From: Leucocoprinus leucothites
Taxonomy: Eukaryota > Basidiomycota > Agaricomycetes > Agaricales > Agaricaceae
Length of the DNA stretch: 64,000 nt
Assembly: GCA_013368445.1 (NCBI GenBank)
Contig: JAACJO010000025.1
Location: forward strand, 1 to 64,000
Direction of reading: 5' to 3'
The notes under the pieces were generated by a model, which saw only the letters and a program-made list of their open reading frames with translations, searched no databases and was not told where the DNA came from. Position 1 is the stretch's first letter. Every line of letters starts with the position of its first letter. Below are positions 1 to 10,760 of the stretch, one piece after another. The translations under genes were made by a program, and so were the position numbers.

Positions 1-26
1 CGGTGCGGTAGCGCAGGTCCTCCGGC
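1..26 (-). pseudogene. HAK1: Continuation of the disrupted HAK exon beyond the transposon
   Basis: Joining 6402 to base 21, which removes the element and one copy of the target duplication, continues the HAK frame as ISEKPEDLRYRT with no stop. The rest of the gene lies outside the window to the left. Confidence 0.75.
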
Positions 27-399
27 TGTTGAATCACATGCGCGTTTACACGCTGCTACGTTCGTGTTCACTCTCAATTATGAAACATGCATTCTATTAT
101 TAGATACCATTATGCTCACGCACCGATACTTCGTGCGGACCTTACATGTTTTACTATACGTTTTACCTATACCCTTTACCACCTCGAAACGAGTGTGTAA
201 TACCCTCTTTATAGTAGAATTATTCGAACTCTTTAGTATAAATACCTTGTATTTTCTTCGTTATTCTACAGTCAATTCTATCTACTCAGTCGCAACTACT
301 ACCTCGAACTTACTCCCATAACAGACTAACTGCCTAGTAAAGTGAGTACTGACCTCGTCGTCTACCTTCACCACTACGCTCCCCGTTGCTGCTTCGACA
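27..399 (+). repeat. 5' LTR of the Copia element
   Basis: The 373-bp repeat begins TGTTGAATCACATG and ends GCTTCGACA. It holds a TATA-like box (TATAAATA at about 237-244), so transcription should start roughly 30 nt downstream. A consensus splice donor (GTGAGT at 342-347) lies in its downstream part. The short open frame inside it (64-321) is repeated in the 3' LTR and is not considered a gene. Confidence 0.95.
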
Positions 400-418
400 G
401 GTTATGGGCCCCGATCGC
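400..418 (+). other. Primer binding site (half-tRNA-iMet type)
   Basis: Directly after the 5' LTR is GGTTATGGGCCCCGATCGC. Its reverse complement reads as an anticodon-stem plus CAT anticodon-loop sequence (CGGGGCCCATAACC), as expected for initiator tRNA-Met. Drosophila copia primes with a 5' half of initiator tRNA-Met cut in the anticodon loop, so the same mode is inferred here. The match to the host's own tRNA could not be checked. Confidence 0.6.
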
Positions 419-659
419 CAGCTCGATATCGCACTAGCCGACTAGATCGCTGTGCTTGATGTCTGAGAAGGACTAGATCGACCTGTTATGGGAAGGCCGC
501 TTTCCAAGCGCCACCGCTGTACCTTGTGAAGGGCCCAGCATCCCTTCTCATTTCTGTGTCTTACCCTAGCCCTTAGGCGATTTGGGTTCGAAACCTTGCT
601 CGATTAGCGCATCTCTGCTGCTTCTAACGAACAACGTTGACTGACGACTTCTTTTCAGA

Positions 660-3600
660 ATGTCTTCTATCAACAATGGAGCTTCTCGCATTCCCGTCCT
701 TCAAGGCCCCCAGAACTACCAGTTTTGGTCCATGAGGATGCAGGGATATCTCTCTATGATCACGACCCCTGGAACTCCCTATACGGGATGGACTGTTACA
801 ACCGGCCTAGTATCCGCACTTCCTGCTGTCATTGCTCCGGCAATTGACGAAAGCGGAAACGTTACAAACGCTGAAGAAGCTGCAAATTCCCTTGCGCTTC
901 GACAGGAGGAAGAACGCCGAAGGAACTTCCTAGAGCAATCTGCGATTGGCCTGCTGATCCAAGCGGTCCCAGATTCCATGCTCCACTTAATAGTCCAAGG
1001 AGACCCCAGTGCCACTTGGGACGGTCTCCAACGCCTTTACGGCGTCCAAGGTCCTGCATCTGTATATGGCGACTTCGTCCGCGCCGTCTCCTGGTCTCTC
1101 CCCGGAAACATGGATCCGGCTCAGTCCATCGCTGAGCTTGAATCTCTCTTCACTCGGATCGAAGGCGCGACCGCGCGACTTCCCGAGGTGATCCGTGCCA
1201 TGATTTTGCTACGCGCTGTCCCGCAAGGGATGGAAACCTTAGCGCAGTCAATCCTTGCGAATCAAACGCAAATGTCCCAGCTTACATGGGATCTGGTCCG
1301 TAGCGCCATCCAGGCTGCTTGGTCCCAGAAGATGACTGCTTCCGCTTCTCGCGCCGGCCGCTCCAACGGCCAATGGCAGCAGAACCGGAACCCCGGCAAT
1401 CAACAACGCCAGGGGCAAGGACAACAACAAGGGCCGTTTCGATCACAGCCCCAGCAGCAGCCACAGCAGCAGCAGCCTCCTAATCAAGGCGCTGGCCAGA
1501 AGCCTGGTAACCCCCAGACTGGCAATCCCGGCGGAGATGGCAAGAAAGGAAAACGCGGTAAGAGAGGAGGCAAAAAGGGTAAGGGCGCTGCTAATGAAGC
1601 TGCGACCGATGCCGACGCCACCAACACCTCCGGAGTCTCCAACGTCGCTCCTCAATATGGCGCTTCCAGTGCCATCGGTTTCGCTGCCCCCGCTATCGCT
1701 AACCGTCCTCTCCTCGCGAACCGGATCGCCTCGCTGGCAGAACCGGTTAACGCAGGCCCTTCGTCATCCACACGCCACCTTGTTGCAGAAGCGCGAAAGA
1801 ATACACCGCGGCTTCAGGAGCGAATCTCCGAATCTCCTCAGTCCGAGGGATATCGTCGCAGAAGCTCGAAAGCTACCAAGGATAAGGTGTTGAAGATCTG
1901 GGATGAAAGGCTCGCCGACCTCGCGGTCGAAGCCGAAACGACGGGCTCCATCATTGAGGAAATCCCTTACTATGGAGGAGATATGGACGAATGCCCACCG
2001 TCGCCGAGGATGACACCTCCGGCTGATCCGATGCTCGAATCCGACTCCGAGGGGGAGGATTCTGACGGGTGGACTTCTGGGTTGTGGACAACGCAAGTCT
2101 TTTCTTCTATCTCTGATTGGATTAACACTGATACGGTGATGCCACAGCACGACCGAGAAGGGGCCTGTCGCCTCGCTCGAGCCTGCTCCCATGTGAGCGC
2201 TCCTGGCCACGCTGAACATTTTCGCGGACTAGATACGTCGTCTCCGGCTCCTGTATATACTTCTCCTGTATCGCGCACTATTTCGGTCGCCCTGATGGGG
2301 CTTTTATTAAATTCTGATTTGACCTCTGTGCCGCGCTGTGTGAACCTTTCTAAGTGTGAGAAAGCTTTATGTTGCCACTGTAAGGGAAAGAAAGCGCCTT
2401 CACGGGCTGCTTCTTGGATTCTTGATTCGGGTGCTTCCGCACATTTCACACCCTATTTGGACGATTTTTCTACAATCGAAATGGGGAAATTCGGTGAAAT
2501 TCAGACAGCTAACAAGAACGCTCCCCTATTCATTTCGGGTCGAGGCACTGTCTTGATCGAACACGAGATCCATGATAACGGAAAAACGATCACTGCGACG
2601 ACTTCATTGTCTCCTGTGTTCTATGTAAAGGGTATGCACGATCGCCTCATGTCTGCCGGTCAACTCCTGGAATCCGGGTTGCGCAGCGAGGCCGATAAAC
2701 ATGGTACTATCTTTCGGGATGAGTCAGGCAATGCTGTTTTGTCAGCGGCTCCTCGCTCTGAGTCGCAGCCTACGCTACAAACGGTAAGATGTCGAATTGT
2801 ACATTCGAATGCTTCGAGCCATGTCGCTCAGCATCCTGACTATAACATCTGGCATCAACGTTTAGGACATCCGTCTAATCGCGTGTTGAGCAAAACTACC
2901 GACTCCACGCTGAATGGACCTCAGGTTTCAATTCCCGATCATTCGCGCCCTTGTCCAGGCTGCATGAAAGGGAAGATGCACCAGAAACCCTTTAACGATA
3001 ACCCAATTCGGGCAAAAGAAGCCTTTGAACACGTTCACAGTGATCTCTTTGAGCTCCCCATCGTATCTTATCACAAGTACAAATGGGTTATGACCTTATT
3101 GGACGATTACTCCTCATTTGCCCATGTGGTGCTTCTGCGATCAAAAGCTGAAGCAGCTCCCCGTATGGTTGAGCTTCTAACTTATGTTCAGAACCAATTT
3201 GGCAAATCGATTCGTCGATTCACATCCGATCGAGGAGGAGAATTCGTAGCAGGTACCCTGCAAGATTATCTCAGGGTGAAAGGGATTGAGTTCACACCGA
3301 GTGCGCCCCGCGTCCATCAACAGAACGGGCGAGCAGAAAGATTGAATCGAACACTGCATGAGAAGGCGCAAGCCATGCGACTTCACGCGTGTCTTCCAGA
3401 TTCATGGTGGGATTTCGCGATTAACACCGCAACCCATATCTACAATCGCACATCGATGAACCGCATCCAATGGAAAACTCCGTTTGAGTTAGTACATGGA
3501 CATAAACCTGACATCAGTCACCTACGAGTATTCGGTTGTGCTGCATATGTGTTCCTTCCGGACGAAATGCGCCCGAATAAACTATCTGCGAAATCTGAAC

Positions 3601-5975
3601 TGATGATCTTCGTTGGATATGATCGGGAGAAGAATTACATCTTTCTCCGCCATACTCGAGGGAACACCGAGTTTATCTCGCCGACTGTCATCTTTGATGA
3701 AAAGATGTTCCCAAAATGTCCAGACCAAAAACCCGCGGTTTACCCCGAGCCGCCTCGCGCTGAGATTCCTCCAATCTCGACTATTCCGAATGTTCCAAAT
3801 ATAGACCATCCGCCTGCACCTCGAGGAGGAGAGCCGCCTCGTGCGCCTTCACCTCGTGCTCCTCCACGCCCTAAAACACCTTCACCTCCTAGATCGCCAA
3901 GCCCACCTCTTTCTTACGCTGATCCGGAAGATCGCGATCCAAAAGAAGAGGAAGAAGAAGTTGAGCTAACTCCTTCTCCGGGACCTTCGCGAAAGGAACC
4001 TGGTCCACGTAAACGTGCTCGGTCTCCCACTCCACCCGAGGTACCGCCACCGCGACCTTCGGTCCAGGATGATCTTGACGCACTAGAACGGCTCGACCGT
4101 TGGGTCACCGAACGTGAAAACCGCCGTCCTAGGCGAAATGTTCAACCTCCGAACAGACCAGGAAATGTGTACGGTGATAGGAGCGACCCTCTTGATGTCA
4201 TCCGACGATATAGGGAACTCAATCCTAACTTACCACGCAATCGTGCCCAATATCGACCTATTCCTGGAGCAATTTCCGATGAGGAAGCTCGGAACAGATT
4301 ACGAAATTGGAATATCCCTCACCCGGATAGTAGTATCGACACTAAACCGTCATCTACCGATTTTGCGAAGTTCGTGAAGGAAGGGGGGGTAAAATTAGTC
4401 GATTTCCTTCTCGCACAACGCGCCAACGGGCCAGTTCCCGAACAGTTTCGAGATATCGCGAACTTAGACGCTGATTCTCAAACCAAATGGCAAAAAGCGA
4501 TGCTTGAGGAATTAGACACGCTTCACAAGCGTGGTGTATACGAGCTCGTCGATCTCCCAAAAGGAAGGAGAGCTATTAAAAATAGATGGGTTTATAACAT
4601 CAAGTCCGATAATCGCTATCGCTCTCGCCTTGTTGCGAAAGGGTTCTCCCAGATCGAGGGAATCAACTTTGATGAACTCTTTTCTCCAGTTGTCCGATAT
4701 GAGACCGCGCGCCTACTTCTCGGCATTGCAGCGCTTGAGGACTTTGACCTTCACTCTGTTGACGTCAAAACAGCCTATTTATATGGCGATCTGGATGAAG
4801 AGATCTATATGGAGCAGCCAGAAGGATTCCGACTTCCTGGCCATGAGAAGAAAGTCTGGAGATTACGCAAAGCGATCTACGGTCTAAAACAAGCCGGCTT
4901 ATCTTGGTGGAAAGCACTCACTTCATCGATGCTGAAACTTGGATTCAAGCGCTGTAAGTCCGACGCTGGCGTTTATCATTTTACACATCCCAAGACCGGC
5001 GAGCGTGTCTTTGCGGTCGTTTATGTGGATGATGTCTTCTTTATGGGTAAAAAGAATTCCCTGCTCCTCTCTGAGTTGAAGCAAAAATTCATGACTACTT
5101 GGGAATGTCGTGATCAAGGTGAACTTTCTGAGTTCCTAGGCATGAACATATCACGCGATCGAAAAGAGAGAAAACTCTATGTAGATCAAGTGAAATACCT
5201 CGATAAGGTTCTTGAGAAGTTTGATATCCCTAAAGGCGCGAAATTCACTCCGCTGCCATCAGGATTTGTCTTCGAACCCTATGTCGATAAGGTAGATCCT
5301 AAGTTTAGAACTCGTTACCAACAGTTAGTCGGATCGCTGATGTATCTTATGATCGGATCGAGACCTGACATATCCTTCGCGGTTGTCAAACTCTCCCAGC
5401 AATCTGCCGCCCCTTCTAATGCGCACTTCCGGGCTGGACTCCATGTGCTGCAATATTTGCGATCAACGCGCAATTATCGACTTGTCTTTGATGGAGCTTC
5501 TAATCAGGCCGTCATCGCTTGTTCTGATAGTGATTGGGCGCAAGACGGACAGTCTCGACGATCTGTCACAGGTAACTTTGTTACAATAGCGCGTGGACCT
5601 GTAAGCTGGCTCAGCCGCAAGCAGAAAACTGTCGCTTTGTCATCTACTGAAGCTGAGTATATGGCGCTATCTGATTGCAGCCGCCAGCTGATGTGGATTC
5701 GACAACTTCTCGAAGAGATAGGTTTTAAAATTCCTGCTCCGATTCTCTATGGTGATAATATCGGATCTATCTTCTGGAGCGAGAACCCTGTTCAAGAAAA
5801 ACGCTCGAAGCATATTGATATACGATATCACTATATCAGAGATATCGTCGAAGAAGGTTCCGTTGAGTTGGAATTTATCGAGGGCTCAAACAACCCTGCC
5901 GATATTCTGACGAAAAACCTCGGTTCAATTCTCTTCAATAAATTTGTTTATTCTCTGGGTATTGAATTTCTTTAG
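660..5975 (+). CDS. Copia Gag-Pol polyprotein
   Basis: A single 1771-residue frame encodes the whole retrotransposon polyprotein. The N-terminal Gag has the GPQNYQFWSMRMQGYL start typical of Copia gag, followed by a Gln/Gly/Lys-rich tract. No clean CX2CX4HX4C zinc knuckle is visible. The aspartic protease motif DSGA is at about residue 589. The integrase has an HHCC-like part (HQRLGH near 732, then CPGC) and a DDE triad at about D795, D857 and E893 (HSD, SDRGGEF, NGRAE). A long Pro/Arg-rich linker follows. Reverse transcriptase has YVDD at 1455-1458. RNase H shows SDSDWA, SSTEAEY, KHIDIRYH and ADILTK near the end. At 1771 residues it is longer than the usual 1300-1450, because of the Gag extension and the linker. 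All catalytic residues are present and no stops or frameshifts were seen. Confidence 0.96.
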   Translation: MSSINNGASRIPVLQGPQNYQFWSMRMQGYLSMITTPGTPYTGWTVTTGLVSALPAVIAPAIDESGNVTNAEEAANSLALRQEEERRRNFLEQSAIGLLIQAVPDSMLHLIVQGDPSATWDGLQRLYGVQGPASVYGDFVRAVSWSLPGNMDPAQSIAELESLFTRIEGATARLPEVIRAMILLRAVPQGMETLAQSILANQTQMSQLTWDLVRSAIQAAWSQKMTASASRAGRSNGQWQQNRNPGNQQRQGQGQQQGPFRSQPQQQPQQQQPPNQGAGQKPGNPQTGNPGGDGKKGKRGKRGGKKGKGAANEAATDADATNTSGVSNVAPQYGASSAIGFAAPAIANRPLLANRIASLAEPVNAGPSSSTRHLVAEARKNTPRLQERISESPQSEGYRRRSSKATKDKVLKIWDERLADLAVEAETTGSIIEEIPYYGGDMDECPPSPRMTPPADPMLESDSEGEDSDGWTSGLWTTQVFSSISDWINTDTVMPQHDREGACRLARACSHVSAPGHAEHFRGLDTSSPAPVYTSPVSRTISVALMGLLLNSDLTSVPRCVNLSKCEKALCCHCKGKKAPSRAASWILDSGASAHFTPYLDDFSTIEMGKFGEIQTANKNAPLFISGRGTVLIEHEIHDNGKTITATTSLSPVFYVKGMHDRLMSAGQLLESGLRSEADKHGTIFRDESGNAVLSAAPRSESQPTLQTVRCRIVHSNASSHVAQHPDYNIWHQRLGHPSNRVLSKTTDSTLNGPQVSIPDHSRPCPGCMKGKMHQKPFNDNPIRAKEAFEHVHSDLFELPIVSYHKYKWVMTLLDDYSSFAHVVLLRSKAEAAPRMVELLTYVQNQFGKSIRRFTSDRGGEFVAGTLQDYLRVKGIEFTPSAPRVHQQNGRAERLNRTLHEKAQAMRLHACLPDSWWDFAINTATHIYNRTSMNRIQWKTPFELVHGHKPDISHLRVFGCAAYVFLPDEMRPNKLSAKSELMIFVGYDREKNYIFLRHTRGNTEFISPTVIFDEKMFPKCPDQKPAVYPEPPRAEIPPISTIPNVPNIDHPPAPRGGEPPRAPSPRAPPRPKTPSPPRSPSPPLSYADPEDRDPKEEEEEVELTPSPGPSRKEPGPRKRARSPTPPEVPPPRPSVQDDLDALERLDRWVTERENRRPRRNVQPPNRPGNVYGDRSDPLDVIRRYRELNPNLPRNRAQYRPIPGAISDEEARNRLRNWNIPHPDSSIDTKPSSTDFAKFVKEGGVKLVDFLLAQRANGPVPEQFRDIANLDADSQTKWQKAMLEELDTLHKRGVYELVDLPKGRRAIKNRWVYNIKSDNRYRSRLVAKGFSQIEGINFDELFSPVVRYETARLLLGIAALEDFDLHSVDVKTAYLYGDLDEEIYMEQPEGFRLPGHEKKVWRLRKAIYGLKQAGLSWWKALTSSMLKLGFKRCKSDAGVYHFTHPKTGERVFAVVYVDDVFFMGKKNSLLLSELKQKFMTTWECRDQGELSEFLGMNISRDRKERKLYVDQVKYLDKVLEKFDIPKGAKFTPLPSGFVFEPYVDKVDPKFRTRYQQLVGSLMYLMIGSRPDISFAVVKLSQQSAAPSNAHFRAGLHVLQYLRSTRNYRLVFDGASNQAVIACSDSDWAQDGQSRRSVTGNFVTIARGPVSWLSRKQKTVALSSTEAEYMALSDCSRQLMWIRQLLEEIGFKIPAPILYGDNIGSIFWSENPVQEKRSKHIDIRYHYIRDIVEEGSVELEFIEGSNNPADILTKNLGSILFNKFVYSLGIEFL

Positions 5976-6019
5976 CGCTCTTATAGCCGCTCAATTATGC
6001 ATCTCCCGCCATTTCGAGT

Positions 6020-6028
6020 GAGGAGGAG
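6020..6028 (+). other. Polypurine tract
   Basis: GAGGAGGAG lies immediately before the 3' LTR, the position and composition expected for the plus-strand primer of an LTR retrotransposon. Confidence 0.75.
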
Positions 6029-6401
6029 TGTTGAATCACATGCGCGTTTACACGCTGCTACGTTCGTGTTCACTCTCAATTATGAAACATGCATTCTATT
6101 ATTAGATACCATTATGCTCACGCACCGATACTTCGTGCGGACCTTACATGTTTTACTATACGTTTTACCTATACCCTTTACCACCTCGAAACGAGTGTGT
6201 AATACCCTCTTTATAGTAGAATTATTCGAACTCTTTAGTATAAATACCTTGTATTTTCTTCGTTATTCTACAGTCAATTCTATCTACTCAGTCGCAACTA
6301 CTACCTCGAACTTACTCCCATAACAGACTAACTGCCTAGTAAAGTGAGTACTGACCTCGTCGTCTACCTTCACCACTACGCTCCCCGTTGCTGCTTCGAC
6401 A
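6029..6401 (+). repeat. 3' LTR of the Copia element
   Basis: A 373-bp copy of the 5' LTR that appears identical on reading. It is followed by the second copy of the target duplication (CCGGC, 6402-6406). Confidence 0.95.
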
Positions 6402-8906
6402 CCGGCTTCTCAGATATAACAAGGAAGCGACCCAGGTTTTGCCGGCTGGTAACGTCAAAGCGCTCCTCGAGACCCTAGGCAAGGGTGATGAGTATTTTTG
6501 AATTCCTACTGCAAAAAACAATGTTACCTTAGCCCAGTTCCAGAATATCATAAGGGCCAAACTATGTGGGAGACAGTTAGATTTAACTACGAAAATAAAA
6601 CGGAGAAAATAACGTACAGGATCAGGCCAATCATCAATGGCACCCAAGCACCTGCCGGTACCTTTTTGAGCGATGCACCCCAGAAAAGGCCTGTACCACG
6701 CGAAAATGCCATGGAACCATCATCCACAGCACTAGAAGATCAAGATGAACATACCGTCAAAGAAACCGAAGACCGTAAAGAATACGACTGCAATAATAAT
6801 TGGCATTTGTTTGACGTAGTACGTCTGCAGCGCAATGAGCGCGGTCGTGGTGAACATAACTGTGGAAACTGCAAATCTGTCATCAATGAGGTGAGCATAT
6901 GGTTGAATTTGCCCGGTACAAAGGATTTACCCGTAGGCATTGGTTAGCTTTGAAGCATCTTTGAATGCCACTACAATGATAATGGTGCCGACCATGACTA
7001 ATTGCCACATACATCAGTCAGTCGGAATGCGCTGAAAACGAATGGAACATACGAGTCCAGTTGACAGCAGGAATGTAAACTTGGCCCTGAATCTTCTCCG
7101 AAGTATGAACAAGCCGGAAGCTACAGTAGATCACGCTCTCAGTGAGACGACAGTCATAAAACCATGACATGAGACATACGGAGGCAAACTCTTCATGTTA
7201 ACGAGCTGTTGCACAAGGCTGAACGTGGCAGTGATCATGGCTTGCGAGGCGATAAGCTGAAGCAGGCCAATGAGTACAACCATCGACGCAAGCACGAAAA
7301 CAGTGCAAGCTTACCGTAGCGAGAATCGCAAAGACATAGAGGATCCTGCACATCAACATCGCCTTCAATTCGAGTGATTCCAATGACAAAGATGAAGTGA
7401 GCCGTACCAGAATAGGGGACCATTGGCCTTACCGGGGATAGTGAGATAGAATACATTCGCGATCACACTCGGCCCATCCTGGATCAGCCGCGCGCCTTGA
7501 CCGAGATACGCAAGAATCAACGCAGGGTACGCAAAAGCCCCAAAGGAAAGCTACATATAGTAGGTGAGCACTCCGAGATTAGCTTAGGTGCGGACAAGAC
7601 ATATATACCTGGATTGACAGTATATTGAATTGACCAAGGCTGTGAGGTAACTGAGTGGATATCGAGAGGATCATGCAGAAACTAGCCTACTTGGCAAATA
7701 GAGCTTCGCAGCCGGTAACAGCGAGCAAAACTCCAGCAAGTGTATCATAGTTCTTGGTGCGAACGAAATCTGCAAGAAACTAATGAGGCACGGAGGTTAT
7801 GAGCAGATCGGAATAAGTACACATGACAGCGCGCGATGGGTCGTAAGCACGCCAGATACCTGGGAAGGCTGTGATGTTGAAGATCCCCGTGGCAGCGAGG
7901 AGGAGAAGCCAGCAGCAGGTAACTATCATCGCGTCTTGGTCAATGAGTGGAAAGCAATTACCCTATCAGACTTACTGGGAGCAAAAACGGACGCCAAGCG
8001 CGCTGTACCGAACGGTTGTGCAATGAAGAGGGCGACTAGGAAAGCGATGGAGATAGGCATAGCGTCCTGTGCGACTTCTGGTTTTGCGACAGCTAGAATA
8101 AAGCAGTCGTTCAATGTGAATATATAGCCACGCCGGTAATTTGCTTACCAATACCGCCAACAGCACTTGTGACAGAAACAGCGGCAGTCAAGACACCGTC
8201 TGCCATAGCAAGGCTCGTACCGAAAAGTGACTAGCACGTCGTCAAACTCAGGGCAACGAGAATAGTGCGACCTAGGAAAACTGACCCAGATGAGGAAAAC
8301 CCATCTCAATTTCTCAGGTGCTCTCCGCTTGTTCATTTGATGCTCACCACCTTGACTTGCTGCAACTGAGTCGCGAGTCGGAGCTGCCTCAAATGCCCTC
8401 GGAGGATATAGACCTTGGAACAGCGCGAAACTTCCGCCCTCGCCTATCATCTGCTCTTAGCCTGAAAGCTTATCTTAAAGAACGGGGCAACAGACCTTCG
8501 TATGTACCGTAGTGTAAAGAAATGAAGACCTGCGAGAATATTTAGGCGTTTTCCTTCTTGCACAAAAAAAAAAAAAAAAAAAGAAACCCACATATTTGAG
8601 GAGAGGGATAAGCGTCAGAGACCAAACTATGGCACTGACACCACCAATCACATCCTCCTTAGGCGGGGAATCTCCGGAATTGCTCCAGATACCGTTCAAA
8701 ACGTATAGCGGGGAAGTACCAATGTCAGAGTAGATGATACCTACAACAAAATGCATCAGGAACTAAAGAATTGGGAGTCTAACATGCATACCCAACGTTT
8801 GAAAGGCCATGGCTAGCAGCGGTAGCCCGCGAACCGTGATGGCCGCACGCTCCAACTTGAGGGCACCAACGGACGAAACCACTGACGAAGCCGAAGACCG
8901 CGACAT
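6402..8906 (-). pseudogene. HAK1: HAK/KUP potassium transporter, disrupted by the Copia insertion
   Basis: This high-affinity K+ transporter of the plasma membrane (HAK/KUP family) is read on the minus strand. Eighteen exons join in frame: 8906-8792, 8740-8592, 8529-8496, 8443-8286, 8230-8149, 8092-7976, 7922-7821, 7769-7691, 7639-7609, 7550-7408, 7345-7315, 7256-7180, 7120-7053, 6997-6931, 6876-6755, 6690-6618, 6561-6528, 6474-6402. The 17 introns are 51-64 nt, GT..AG. Family signatures include AFQTLG, IIYSDIGTSPLYVLNGIW, GEGGSFALFQGL, ADGVLTAAVSVTSAVGG, YPALILAYLGQGA, LIASQAMITATFSLVQQ, QTYYVKQMPIII and LALMIFWNWAKGLE. About 518 codons remain before the LTR; the family is usually 700-850 residues, so the C-terminal part is cut off. 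Start Met 8906 is likely, with Met 8990 as an alternative. No other lesion was found, so the transposon appears to be the inactivating event. Confidence 0.9.
8563..8582. repeat. A20 homopolymer inside HAK intron 2
   Basis: An uninterrupted run of about 20 A (T on the coding strand) directly follows the intron 2 donor (8591) of the HAK gene. It is non-coding and does not disrupt the frame. Confidence 0.8.
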
Positions 8907-10760
8907 CCTAGAGACTGAGACAAGTGTCGGGCGCGCAAAGTCTGAGTAGAAATAGAACAGACTTTTAAAGCCATTTAGCGTCAGGTACATTGCTTATCGC
9001 GCTTCAAATAGCAACGGGAAACGATAACATAAACCCATATTGCTGCTTGCAGCCCTTGGTGTTTGATGAATGGCAAATATCCCTCCGCCTGCTGAGGGAA
9101 TTTAGCCATAGGAGTTATTTGTCCAGATCATTCATGGTGTGAGAACCCTGGGTGTCATCCATCGTACCCTGCAATCTCATCACGCATTGCGCGGCGCTAT
9201 CTCAGCATGTAGAGCTCGGTAGAAACCCAATGATAGACGAGGCAGTGATTTTTTGCTTGGTATTCCGACATTCTCGATACCAACTTCAATTTTGAAGTCC
9301 TGGTCCTGATTATAACGAAAGGGAGGCCTTATATGCCCGAGATGTTCAGATGTGTTGGCAGTGGAACACATGCAGACAATTGAGGCATAAACATGCAGCG
9401 AGACAGTTACGACCTGCGACCACAACATAAACACCAGCATGAAAAGTGCAAATATAGTTTGAAGTAACGGGCCCTAACCAAGGACGTGCTCCTCCAGGGG
9501 AGAGGCTAGCAATCAGGTTCATCTTGGCTGACAACCACACGAGGTTATCGAACGGTTGGTGGCTGCTCTGACACCGAAAAGAATCCAGGTTTGGTAGAGT
9601 CAATAGCAACATCTCTGGCTGCTCACTTGGAATCCAAAAGGTGCATAACATACGAAGGCGCAGACGCAAAGCCGATAATGAGAGTGCCGAGTTGTCAAGT
9701 TATCCTAACTAGTTCACATTAATAGACACACTTGTAAATGGAGTGACAAGACATAAGATGGAACGTATCAGACCTCAATCCCAGCCGGTGACACAGCACC
9801 ACCTCATGCAACTTGACATTCTATAATACAGGCTATTTGTGACTTCTTTCGAAGTCAACTTGAGGACAATCAATCGACGCGGGACAGAGGAGATACGGAC
9901 CTACTTAACTTCATGGCGGGACGACATTTAACGGACAGTAAGCTAAGCAGAGATGGGGTCACCACCGCGTGATCACCGTGACTCTGCGTGACGCAATCAA
10001 TCCAATTCCAAATTTAAGTCTATAATCTCACAATAAGCAACTTGAAGCACTCTGGGGACCACCAGTGACAAGGTACTCTATAACTACGCCCGAATAGCAG
10101 GATTGTACTACTAAATGCTCCCAACGTATGTGTCACTAGGTATCGATGTGATGAGACTATGTGACTTACCAGCGACGGTGGTTGAGCCATCTCGCAAGCT
10201 ACTAGTAGGTTTTGCTGATAGCCCATTCTTTACAGTGAACTCATGAAAAATGACGCAGAGGAAGGTTCTAGTCCTATGCACTACGTACGAGGCGTCATAC
10301 AATTTATTTGAGGTATCCAGACTATTGGGATCCAACGGGAGAATCAGGACTGCGTACGACTCCGGCTTCGACTGAGTGAGATAAGTCCCAGCTAAGCAAT
10401 TCTCCGTTGTTTTGGGTTATACGGGCGGGCCATCTACCCTTGCAAGTAAGCTGATTATCTCTGCACCTAAGGTACGACTATAGGGGGATTGGGCAGGGCG
10501 CACTAGAGAGATATTTATGAACGTTAAAGGTGTAATCAGAGGGCACAAATACACTCACAGTCCAACTCCCATGTCCAGGCCGATCTATCTTGCCCGACGA
10601 GGTGAAGGTACGACTATGCATAAGTTATTAATACTCGAATTCACTCGGAACCCGAGGATTGTCACCCACTTTCGCTATGCTTTCGGCTGTCTGCTTGAGG
10701 TCTTCACTCCCTTCCCGCTCAGACCTAGGACCAAAAGAAGAAACTGACAAGGTGTCAATT
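8907..10760. other. Intergenic region with unresolved coding-like fragments
   Basis: This holds the HAK upstream region and the space to the SDR gene. Two minus-strand stretches look partly coding but could not be assembled. One is about 9690-9180, with a hydrophobic piece (FALFMLVFMLWSQVVTVSLHVYASIV) followed by a hydrophilic tail starting LGHIRPPFRYNQDQDFKIE. The other is about 10335-10020, where a GTAAGT donor follows GLSAKPTSSLRDGSTTVAG. Neither was recognised. They may be remnants of a membrane protein gene or chance frames. Confidence 0.35.

Larger units (their letters stand above)
27..6401 (+). mobile_element. Full-length Ty1/Copia LTR retrotransposon
   Basis: The element is complete: 373-bp LTR (27-399), primer binding site directly after it, one long gag-pol frame (660-5975), polypurine tract (about 6020-6028) and a second 373-bp LTR (6029-6401). 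The LTRs start TGTTGAATC and end CGACA, and I saw no difference between them when reading. The 5-bp target duplication CCGGC is perfect (22-26 and 6402-6406). The order protease-integrase-reverse transcriptase-RNase H defines the Copia (Pseudoviridae) type. Identical LTRs, an open frame and an exact target duplication imply a recent, possibly still active insertion. It lies in a coding exon of a HAK transporter gene, in the opposite orientation. Confidence 0.97.

Noticed and set aside
64..321. 85-codon open frame in the 5' LTR, repeated within 5997-6323
   Set aside because: Lies wholly in LTR promoter/leader sequence, with no protein family resemblance; its presence in both LTRs follows from LTR identity.
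6498..6947. 149-codon plus-strand open frame
   Set aside because: Antisense to HAK exons 14-17, which show strong conserved transporter motifs and in-phase introns.
7783..8127. 114-codon plus-strand open frame
   Set aside because: Antisense to HAK exons 6-7; composition is a shadow of the real coding strand.
8440..8600. Apparent frameshift and poly-T disruption in HAK after LLKY
   Set aside because: Resolved as two short introns (8530-8591 and 8444-8495) around a 34-nt exon encoding VFISLHYGTYEG; the frame is intact.
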